NCBI GenBank assembly: GCA_015698045.1
Contig: BLAL01000027.1
Span: forward strand, 436,501 to 500,500
Direction of reading: 5' to 3'
Origin: Rhizophagus clarus
Lineage: Eukaryota > Glomeromycota > Glomeromycetes > Glomerales > Glomeraceae
Length of the DNA: 64,000 nucleotides
The position numbers and the translations under genes were made by a program. The notes beneath the pieces were generated by a model. It made no database searches. It was not told the origin of the DNA and saw nothing but the letters and a program-made list of their open reading frames with translations. Each line of letters opens with the position of its first letter. Positions within the stretch are counted from its first letter, which is position 1. Positions 1 through 9,027 of the stretch are shown here, one piece after another.

Positions 1-319
1 TTCTGGTGCTTATTCTTACTTTTTTTTTTTAAATAAACTAATTTTATAATATTTTTATTCCTTTTTTTAGAAATTTCTTCTACTAGTTTCAGGTTAAAGA
101 GGTAAATTTTTTTGGAAAAAGTCTTAAAAGTTTTTTTAAGTATTTTTTTGGCTTATTTTTTCTTATGTAGAATCGATTTTAATTGGTACTGCGCTACATA
201 ATTGATGATCGGCAAATTCCTCAAATTGGCGCATATGTTTATAAAAATCTTGAAATTTTAGGTGATGTTGATTTGATATAAATATAATATAATATTTAGG
301 TTATAGCGGTATCGATGTT

Positions 320-870
320 GAAGATGATATTTTTACGATATTGATAGTATGTCATCACGATATTATTACAACTTATTGCAATGATATCGTAACAATATCT
401 TTGTAAAGAAATATCCTATTATCATCATATTGATATTACTACTATGACGATGATTTTCAAAAAAAATTGTCATGATATCACCACAATTATTGATAATATT
501 GCTACTATGATAATGATTTTCAACAATATTGATTTTGCATTGTCACAATATCACCACAATTATTGCGATGATATCGTAACAATATCTTCACAAAAGAAAT
601 ATCCTATCATCATCATTTCGTTATTGCTACTATAATAATGATTTTTAAAAAAATTAATTTTTTTAATGATATTGATTTTGTGTTGTTACAATATCACCAC
701 AATTATTGCAACGGTATCGAATGATATCTTCACAAAGAAATATCCTATTGTCATCATTTCAGTATTACTACTATGACGATGATTTTTTAATAATATTTTA
801 ATGATATTAATTTTGCATCGTCATGATATTGCCACAAGTCATCATTTTGAAATTGCTACTATGACATTAC
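320..870. repeat. Degenerate tandem repeat, unit about 160-180 bp
   Basis: Blocks resembling ATATCACCACAATTATTGC, followed by GATATCGTAACAATATCTTC, AAGAAATATCCTAT and CTACTATGACGATGATTTT, recur about three times with substitutions and small indels. No coding potential is visible. This is an old, diverged repeat array. Confidence 0.6.
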
Positions 871-1189
871 AATGCTTTCGTCATATGATATACATGGTTT
901 CGGTCTTGATCAGATAATCTTTTTTTAAAAATATTTATAAATGATCTAATTACATTTATTAAAAAACTGATATACCGTATATTTGTTTCATATTTCTATT
1001 AGTAAATAAACTAAGTATTTCTTTTTGAATTATTAAATATTTATCATTAGAAAATTTAGTCACAAATAAGAACATATGATAATAATAATAATTAGTTTTC
1101 GGAATATAGAATCGCGCATGAATGCATATTTATTAAAAAAACTTTTGTCTTTGACTGGTTCATCCAAAAGTTCAGTAACAAAAAAGATA

Positions 1190-1520
1190 AAATAAAAAAG
1201 AAACATTAGTTATGTTTCTTCAATATATTAAAAAATCTCTCCTCTCAGAATTACAATAATTTTAAATCAGAGTTCATCCAAAATCTGGCAACCTAAAAAA
1301 AAAGAAGGAATGTTTAGTAACGTTTCTTAGAAAATATAACAAAAAACACGCTTTCCAACATCCTTTTTACCTAAATTCAAAAGTCTGGGTTCGTAATTTT
1401 TGTCTGACAACCTAAAAAAAAGAAGAAAGAAATGGTAGTTTCTTAAAGAAAAAAATATACGAAAAATCCCCTCTCCTCTTACCTTAATTCTAAATTCTGG
1501 TTTTAACATTTCAGTATTCA
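1190..1520 (-). repeat. Tandem exon/intron-like modules, minus strand
   Basis: Read on the minus strand, units of roughly 115 bp each hold an exon-like core starting GTTGCCAGA or GTTGTCAGACAAAAATTACG. The core is followed by GGTAA-type donors, a branch-like CTAAGAAACGTTACTAAAC region, a T tract and a terminal TTTTTAG. The same family appears at 5320-5540, and a related one on the plus strand at 2500-3860. It could be the remains of a multi-exon repetitive gene; no open frame runs through it. Confidence 0.45.
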
Positions 1521-2499
1521 TAATTCATTTATTCTTTTTAATAACGAAATAAATAAAATAATTTTTTTTATAGAAAAAAATGAAAAAAAAGTTTTTTTTT
1601 TTAAAAAATAAAAAATAAAAAAATAAAGTTTTTAAATGAAAAAAAAATGGTTTAAAAAATCGAAAAAAAATTTTTTTTTTTTAAAAAAAAGTGAATGAAT
1701 TCGGCTTAAGAAAAGTTATCTTTTTAAAAATGATCAATGAACCAAATATTTTTTAATGCAAAAGTATCAATATATAGAACCTTAAACTTTTAAAAAAAAA
1801 TAAGAAAAATTCGTTCAAATTTTTCTTGATACTGTAAATTTTAATTAAATTATTAAAAATTGTGTATCATTAATTTCGATATGCTTATTTCTCTACTTGT
1901 TCAGCATTTTGGAAAATCATTAAACCAGCGGGCATTATAAGGTCTAATTTTCCGCTGAATACTTTTTTCATTGGAAAGGCCTCCGCTATACTCAAAAATG
2001 GTACTTCTTAGTAAAAGTTGAGTTTTTGATTTTATTTTTTCGTAAATTATATTCTTAGCAAAAATTTTCACTTTCAATTTTGAACCATAAGGAGAATTAC
2101 TCTACACTTTTTCTGTAACCAGCCGGCTGCCATAACAGTATTGATAATCATTAATCGTATTGATAATCATCGCAATTTGATCAGCTAAATTTCCACTTAC
2201 TCTTCCTTTTCTTTTAACTTGTTCGTTTCTTTCCCTTTCTTTTGCTCTTTATTTTTTCTCCATTTCTCTTTCTTTTGTTCTTCCTTCATTTCTTCATTCT
2301 TTCACCTCATTCTTTCACTTGTTCTTTCCTTCTTACTCATCCCTTTTGTATTTTCAATTATCAAAAAAAATTTTTCAACTTTTTATGAAATATACATATA
2401 TATCAATTTTTTCTTTTTTTTAAATGACATCATTCAGTTTTCTGGTTGTGACATTTCATAAGTTATCTATTTTTTTTTTCTTTATTTTATTTTAATGAG

Positions 2500-3860
2500 C
2501 ATTTTTAACAGTTTATTTCTTTTCTTTTTTTAGGTAGTTCTTTGGATTTATAATTTCTTTGACCACGCAGGATTTCAATTTTGGTAAGTTTTTTTTTGTT
2601 TTATATGATGAAATGCATGAAACGTATGCTAACATCACAATTTGCTTTTTTTTAGATAGGATGTCAGATAAACTATATAGGAGAATATCAAAGAAGTACG
2701 TTATTATCACTTTATATGATATGTTAAGGGAATCGGAACTCTATTTTTTTTAAATTTAATTATTTAACAAAATATTTTCTAAAGCTCTGTTTTCTTTTTT
2801 TTTTTAGACGGCTAGTAGACTTTATTTAGACGACCAGGTCATTTGACACGTTAGAATTTAGCAGGTGAATTTCTTTATTTTTTTTTCTTTTTTATTTACT
2901 GTAACGAAACATTTATTAACGTTTCAAATTTTCACATTTTTTAGAGAAACCTGAACACATGGTTTCATTTTTTCACGTAGCTCTTAAACCCATGGAGTGA
3001 ATCAAAGAAAATCACATTGGGTATTAGAAAGAAAATAAAAAAAATTGGATTTTTTTAACGTAACATTAAAAGTTTATAATTTATCTTACTTTAGAAGAAA
3101 GTTTAATATTTTTTTTTTTGTAGGAAAAAAAAATTTATTTTCAATTTTTTTTGTAGGAAAATCTGTTTAAAGTCGGATACTGAACTTCTCGGTAAGTTTC
3201 GAAATATGAAACTTTTTAACGAGATATTCTCTAACATTTCGTTTTCTTCCTTTTTTAGACAGTCTAGAACATAGATTTTTAGCGATATATTTTTTTAGAC
3301 AAATCTGGATACAAAAAGGTTGATCTTACTTTTTATTTTTAGACAGTCAGATCTTTAGGTGCATTAAAACTTGGTAAGTTAGTGAGTTATTTTAACAAGA
3401 CGTTTATTAAAGTTTCGTTATTTTCTTTTTTTTAGTAAGGTTTTAGTTTTAGGATACTGAAATTATAAGTTGCGAAACTTAATTTTTTGTTTTTATTTAA
3501 TTAGAAATATTTTCTAACATTTCTTTTGTTTCTTTATAGGTTTTGGGTCTATAATATACTGAAAATACTTAAAATATAAGTTTTGCAACGAAATAATAAT
3601 ATTTTTTTTTAATTTATTAATTGGAAACGTTAAAAATTAAAAACGTTATAACTAACGTTTCTTTATTTTTATTTTTTTTTTGTAGGTTCTGGCATTAGAT
3701 TCGGCTTTAGATTCTTTTTGGTAAGTTTCAGAATTTTATTTTATTTTATTTTTTTTTTTGTCTCCTTTGTAGATTTTAACTTTGATTGGTAATCATAACT
3801 TTCTTTTTTATTTTGTTTTTATTAAAAACATTTTTAACGTTTTTTTTTATTATTATAGAT
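2500..3860 (+). repeat. Array of short intron-like units, plus strand
   Basis: Repeated donors (GGTAAGTT near 2582, 3189, 3373 and 3719) alternate with T-rich acceptors ending TTTTTAG or TTTTTTAG (near 2531, 2656, 2807, 2944, 3259, 3343 and 3436). Branch-like TAACGTTTC or CTAACATTTC sits just upstream of the T tracts. Exon-like pieces are only about 20-60 bp and some share AGACAGTC. No long reading frame survives splicing by eye. It may be a decayed multi-exon gene or a transcribed repeat. Confidence 0.4.
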
Positions 3861-4663
3861 TTAGCATAATTGATTTCAAATATTTTATAATTATTATTGA
3901 TATTGATGTAATTAACGTTATTTAACAATAATATAATGCTATTTAACTATTTAATCTAATGTTATATAATTATGAAATAATTATCATTATTTAATGATAT
4001 TAAAATCGATTAGATATCAAAATGACATTGTGGTAACATTGATAATATGCTCACACATAGTCATTTTCTAATCATCCAATAAAAGTTGGTTGTTTTAGTT
4101 ATTGTACACATATATAAACAATGATCCCGCAAAAAAAATTCTTACGTTCTTTACCTTTCACATCCTTTATCCTTTCACGTTTATGAATATTTACGAACCT
4201 CAAAAATAAATATTTGGTTTTTATTTATATTTATCTTTATTGCTTTTTTTTTAATCTGTTACTAAACCTTCTCAAACACCTCTTCTCCTGTTTCTCAAGA
4301 AAGTTCTGACAATGCTTCTAGACAAAATACATGTTCTCCTCCTCCTGAAGAGAATAATAAACGCGCTTGTACTGGTTCTGAAAATGATATAGATACAAAG
4401 CTTCATTATTTTTCTTCATGTTTACTTTTCTTCCTTTTCTTTTTCGCTTAAATACTTTCATATAGATAAATAACGCTTAATTTTTTTGAATAATTTTAAT
4501 GATTATAATATTAAAAAGGTTATGAATGGCTGCGTTCCTACGACCTCTAGCCTTTCAGGCCATATTGCAGTTTATTATAGGTACAAGAATAACATTTCTG
4601 GTTTTTTGCTTTTGTCATAACCATATAACTTATTCCAATTTTTCTTATAATTATATGAATTAA

Positions 4664-5006
4664 AAAAAGGGAAAAATGTGATTCCATCTAATAATTTTTG
4701 AGCTGTTTCAGGTTGGTCTATACCTAAATAAGAGAGTCCTGCATATTTTGTTTTACCACCAAAAATAGATTGATAAACAAAAGTAATAGCTGCAGTACTA
4801 GCACTTTTATTAATACCACTACTTTATTCTCTTCTTTCACAAATATAACTAGGCTGCAAAGAACTGTGAACATTACAAACTATACGAACTATAAAAGGAT
4901 TATTGTTAAGTTGGATCATAACTTCAAGTTTTAAACGTAAAGAAATAGGATAGTTTTGAGTTTTTTTTTTTAGGAAAAATCTACCAGTCACATAAATATG
5001 GACCAT
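4664..5006 (-). pseudogene. Fragment of an unidentified repeated fungal gene
   Basis: On the minus strand an open piece starting at 5006 contains LRLKLEVMIQLNNNPF and ICERRE, then hits a stop at 4824. The same frame continues with protein-like composition (GGKTKYAGLSYLGIDQPE) to about 4664. The ORF is short, broken and surrounded by low-complexity DNA. I cannot name the family. It is probably a relic of a dispersed gene or transposon. A second protein-like scrap on the plus strand near 4290-4400 is Ser/Pro-rich. Confidence 0.35.
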
Positions 5007-5319
5007 AATGAAATTCTAACACAATACTGCTAGTTACAACATATTTTTCCAGTGTAATGTGAGATTTTAACATTTATTTATTATAGAGAAAAAGAGATTT
5101 CTGGACCAGACTTTTTTATTATTAAACATAATGCTGCAATTTACTATATCTGTTCTATTAATCACATATGGATCAGCAATTAAGTTGTATTATCAATTTC
5201 ATTAGCTTTGTATTTATACATCAGAGTTAACTTCATTTGCATGATATCTATTTACTATCTATATTTTATCTAGCATTTTTATAAAAATAAAAGTAAAAAG
5301 TTTTTTAAAGAAAATAATA

Positions 5320-5540
5320 ATAATGCCTCTCTCAGCCCTTTCTTACCTTAATTCTAAAAGTACAGTCGTATTTTTTGTCTAGCAACACTATAAAAAAGAA
5401 AAAAAAATTAATAATTTAATTAATTAAAAAATAACAAAAAATATCTTTCTAACTCTTCCTTACCTTAATTCCAAAAATCTGGTCATATTTTTTATCTGAC
5501 AACATTACAAATATACTTCTTTATGAATTAATTACTATTT
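5320..5540 (-). repeat. Exon/intron-like modules, second cluster
   Basis: Two further copies of the module seen at 1190-1520. On the minus strand they contain a GTTGCTAGACAAAAAATACG-type core followed by AATTAAGGTAAG donors. They support a dispersed repeat family rather than a single gene. Confidence 0.4.
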
Positions 5541-5681
5541 CAGTATTATATTTGTAAAATATGCTGTAATTAATTTTAACATAGATTTTTTTAATATAAT
5601 ACTATATTAGTCATATTGTATTTTTACAGCTATATTGTATTTATATAGATGTAATGTTAAAATCAGATTTGATTATCAAAA

Positions 5682-6078
5682 AATTATTTATTAATTATTT
5701 TAATGAAAAATATAAAAAAATGGTTATTTATTAATCATTTTAATGAAAAATTATGAAAAAATGATTATTTATTAATCATTCTAATGAAAAAAATATGAAA
5801 AAAATGATTATTTATTGATTATTTTAATAAAAAAATATGAAAAAAATGATTATTTATTAATCATTTTAATGAAAATAATACAAAAAATGATTATTTATTA
5901 ATCATTTTAATAAAAAAATATGAAAAAATAATTATTTACTATTAATTGTTTTAATGAAAAAATAAGAAAAAAAATAATTATTTATTAATTGTTTCAATAA
6001 AAAAATAAAAAAAAATAATTATTTATTAATCGTTTTAATGAAAAAATAAAAAAAAATGATTATTTATTAATCATTTTT
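5682..6078. repeat. Minisatellite, about 10 copies of a 40-45 bp unit
   Basis: The unit is close to ATGATTATTTATTAATCATT followed by TTAATGAAAAAATATGAAAAAA. Copies vary by a few bases and in the length of A runs. It is non-coding. Confidence 0.8.
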
Positions 6079-6109
6079 TTTTTCTAAATTGTTTAGTCAA
6101 TTTGACTTA

Positions 6110-6769
6110 AAACTTTATATATAAGAATATCAGAACATTAGTTCTAGTTTTTTTTAAAAAAATTTACATATAAAAAATAACAGAGTATTAGTTTCAGTAT
6201 TTTTCTTTGATTTTAGATGTAAAATATTAGAATATTATTAATTCTAGTATTTTTTTTAATTTTGCATACAAAAACACTGGAATTAATAATGTTTTAATAT
6301 TTTTTTCTTTGATTTTAGATGTAAAACACTGAAATATTATTAGTTTTGGCATTTTTTTTAATTTTGCGTATAAGAATGCCAGAATTTAACATTTTTTAAT
6401 TTTATATATAAAATATCAGAATTAAACATTTTTTAAAAAATTTGTGTATAAAAATACCAGAACTCAGCATTTTTTTAATTTTGTATATAAAATGTCAGAA
6501 CTAATGTTCTAGCTTTTTTTTAAATTTCATATATAAAAAACTTGAAACATTGATTTTGGCGTTTTTTTTTAGTTTTGCATAACAAAACATCAGAATATTA
6601 ATCCCATTTTGCATATATAAATAGCAAAATTAATGTTCTGCCATTTTTTTTAAAAAAAAATTATGTATAAAATAACTAGTTTCAGCATTTTTTTATTTTA
6701 ATTTTACATATAAAATACCAGAATTTAGCATTTTTTTAATTTTGCATATAAAAATGTTAGAATTAATAT
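6110..6769. repeat. Tandem repeat interrupted by the element insertion
   Basis: Imperfect units of about 60-75 bp contain a core such as TTTTTAATTTTGCATATAAAA and an ATnnCAGAATTA segment. The same repeat resumes at 45998 immediately after the element (TTTTGCATACAAAAATACCA). The element therefore landed inside a pre-existing tandem array. Confidence 0.75.
6764..6769. repeat. Target site duplication, left copy (TAATAT)
   Basis: TAATAT abuts the left palindrome and recurs at 45992-45997 beside the right one. If the element is taken to end in ...GGCT, the duplication is 5 bp (AATAT); if it ends in ...GGC, it is 6 bp. Maverick/Polinton integrases characteristically make 6-bp duplications. Confidence 0.7.
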
Positions 6770-6819
6770 AGCCGATTATGCCTAAATAATATAATTATAT
6801 TATTTAGGCATAATCGGCT
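6770..6819. repeat. Left terminal 50-bp perfect palindrome
   Basis: The segment runs AGCCGATTATGCC...GGCATAATCGGCT. Its two 25-bp halves are exact reverse complements with no loop, and it is identical to the right terminus at 45943-45992. It can form a cruciform or hairpin at the tip of the element. Confidence 0.95.
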
Positions 6820-6835
6820 TAGATTAGGTTATTTA

Positions 6836-7085
6836 GTAATATAATAACCTAACTATAACTAAATAATCTAAATATAACTAAATAATCTAAATATAACTAA
6901 ATAATCGACATATTACCAAATCATTCGTGAAATAATCTAAATAATCGACATATTACCAAATCATTCGTGAAATAATCTAAATAATCGACATATTACCAAA
7001 TCATTCGTGAAATAACCTAACTATAACTAAATAATCTAAAGTCAAATAACCTAAATATGATTAAATAATCTAACTAAATAACCTA
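6836..7085. repeat. Left subterminal repeats
   Basis: Repeats built from CTAAATATAACTAAATAAT and CGACATATTACCAAATCATT followed by CGTGAAATAA. Three copies of the ACATATTACCAAATCATTCG unit are present here and two in the right TIR. A related copy lies upstream of the tyrosine recombinase at 12478-12522. Confidence 0.85.
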
Positions 7086-8147
7086 TTTATGACGATTTTG
7101 TATGCCTAGCTATTTTTCTTACTATATTTCCTGTCTTTGTAATCGAAATTCCTTCACTAGTTCCTACACATCATTTGCGATCATGTGATTAAATAACCTA
7201 AATATTACCATTACTAAATAATCAAAGTGTATCCATTTTTATTTGGTTCTGTACGCCAGTAATTGCTTTCTAGTATAATTTATGAAATTGGGGCTCTACA
7301 GCTGATTAGTATTAAATTCTATAGTGGAGGCCTGGCCTGTCTGCAATTGTTTGGATTCTAAGTTTTATGTCGATGTTTCTGCCATTCGGCGCCTCTTTGG
7401 TTGCCTGTTAAGAATTCGAGGGTGCTTTCCTTCTTCGCCTATTTGATTGCCTTTCTAGATGCTGAAATAGTGTAAAAAAAGGTGGCGGGTGGCGCAGTAA
7501 ATTCAATGTAAATCCGCGTCTAAATTTGGCCGGCACTATGGCATAATTCAGGCTGATCTTGAGGGCATGTGATTTGGAAGATCCAAGCTGGCACCATGGT
7601 AGCGACTTGGTAGTATCCTGGAGCTGTCATGGAACTGTTATGGAACTAGTAGTTTGCCAGCTTGGATGCCGTCTTCTTATGCTTTAAGATCTGGCCGAAA
7701 TTGTGGAATAATGCTGGCCGGTATTGCGCCTTACTGCGCCGGTCACGTGATACTGTTCTGACGCCAGATCACCCTCCGTCATATAACATATTGGTTAGTT
7801 TTGGCTGGCATTATGATGAAGATAAATCTGCCCGATTTTTGGTCACCCGATTTTAGGATGATCCCTTTGGGATCCATCATAGTAGCGTTATAGAAGTGGT
7901 GAAGTACTAGTATAGTTCTATTAGTTCACTCCCTATGCCGGTACATGTATGCCTATTTCACATCCGAAGTTGAAGATGCGATATGTATTATTGTGGTTGG
8001 CCTATTTGATTGCCGGAAGTGCATCGTCTTATAACCCAACTATTGCCTATTAGTTGCCAGTATATTGGCGGGATGTTGTAAGCACTTCTGAGGTCCAATC
8101 ATGATTTAATCTGGGTTGAAGCAGTGTGTATGTTATTTTTTTTTTTG

Positions 8148-8590
8148 AGCGTCCCTATGAAAATTCTTCGTCCCTATAAGAAAAATTCATAGGGACGCTT
8201 ATAGGGACAATCTCGATATCATTTTTGGGCTTCTTAGCTTGATTTATTGAGTTCTTTATTACTTGTCCCTATGTCCCTATGTGTCCCTATGAAATATAAA
8301 AGTTCTAAAAAAAAATCGACTTTCCTATGATATTCTTATAGGTAAGTATAGTCATGTATATGGTTGATATAATTGATATAATTGATATATGATCGATGTA
8401 TGGTATGAAAATAAAAAAAAGGTAAAGAGTTCGGAAATTCATAGGGACTCATAAGGACATAGGGACAAGTAGTAAGAATGGCCTTCCAGAGTTCTAGAAT
8501 CGTGAAAGAAGATACTTCTAGCGTCCTTGTTAAGTTTTTTTTTGCCGTCCCTATAAAATTTTCATGGGGCCAAATTTTTTCTAGGGACAA
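8148..8590. repeat. GTCCCTAT motif cluster, left TIR
   Basis: About eleven copies of GTCCCTAT or its complement ATAGGGAC occur in both orientations (for example 8151, 8170, 8189, 8201, 8265, 8273, 8283, 8441, 8459, 8547). Neighbouring inverted copies can form hairpins. The cluster lies between the tip and the first genes, and could be iteron-like protein-binding sites or an origin. That role is inference. Confidence 0.6.
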
Positions 8591-8907
8591 CTTTCTAAGG
8601 ACAACTTTCTAGAGACAACTTCTTGCAATAGTTTATCAAGAGCCTGTTCTAATGCTTCTGGTGTTTGCCCATCCTGAAACATCTTATCCATCTTCTTCTG
8701 ATGATAATATGCTTTTGAATGGGACTTATTTACATGCAAATTACAATATCCATATTTTGATGCTGTCGGTCTTATGCACCCATCTTGTTTGCATAGAGCT
8801 CGCTGGCGCCTTTTCCAGTGAATATGACATCCTTTTGGTCGCGTACTTCCACCTCCACAGACAATCCCTTCATCGGAGAGATACTGGCAAATGTATTTAC
8901 TTCCCAT
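8581..8907 (-). CDS. Small zinc-binding protein, left TIR copy
   Basis: A 108-residue basic protein. Residues 7-30 hold C-x9-C-x9-C-x2-H, and residues 39-58 hold C-x4-C-x10-C-x2-H (CKQDGC ... YGYCNLH), which reads as two tandem zinc modules. A charged helical tail follows. An almost identical copy sits in the right TIR. The left copy has Arg where the right has an extra Cys (WKRR versus WKRC) and Lys for Glu at position 25. The gene points outward and shares a 120-bp intergenic region with the divergent primase gene. It is open in both TIRs, which suggests function. I cannot assign one; a DNA-binding factor for the TIRs or a regulator is plausible. Confidence 0.65.
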   Translation of the reverse strand: MGSKYICQYLSDEGIVCGGGSTRPKGCHIHWKRRQRALCKQDGCIRPTASKYGYCNLHVNKSHSKAYYHQKKMDKMFQDGQTPEALEQALDKLLQEVVSRKLSLESCP

Positions 8908-9027
8908 TTGATATTATTCTCAGTTAATCTTTTGATGTCTATAATATTATTTATTTTTATTTTAAACTTTTTTGTTGGGGTATTATACCGAAAGGGTATA
9001 CTAGACAACATATCTGAAATTTTTACT
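8908..9027. promoter_or_regulatory. Divergent promoter region, left TIR
   Basis: 120 bp between the start of the zinc protein (minus) and the ATG of the primase-helicase (plus). It contains TTATTTATTTTTATTTTAAAC and a palindromic stretch near GGTATTATACCGAAAGGGTATAC. The same sequence drives the polymerase in the right TIR, so both replication genes have one promoter. Confidence 0.5.

Larger units (their letters stand above)
1..6769. other. Left flank, AT-rich and without an intact gene
   Basis: Very AT-rich sequence with long A and T runs. I see no intact protein-coding gene here. It contains degenerate tandem repeats, exon/intron-like modules and one gene fragment, listed separately. The stretches 1-320, 880-1190, 1520-2500 and 3860-4250 hold only low-complexity sequence as far as I can tell. 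Base composition differs sharply from the element that begins at 6770. Confidence 0.7.

Noticed and set aside
5682..6078. CRISPR-like array
   Set aside because: Units are contiguous AT-rich tandem repeats without unique spacers, in a eukaryotic genome.
7662..7856. 64-codon frame present in both TIRs (also 44917-45111)
   Set aside because: It is conserved only because the TIR is duplicated; no family features, promoter or protein-like bias.
8336..8590. 84-codon frame overlapping the end of the zinc-protein gene (also 44184-44438)
   Set aside because: Overlaps the motif cluster and low-complexity sequence; its composition follows the repeats.
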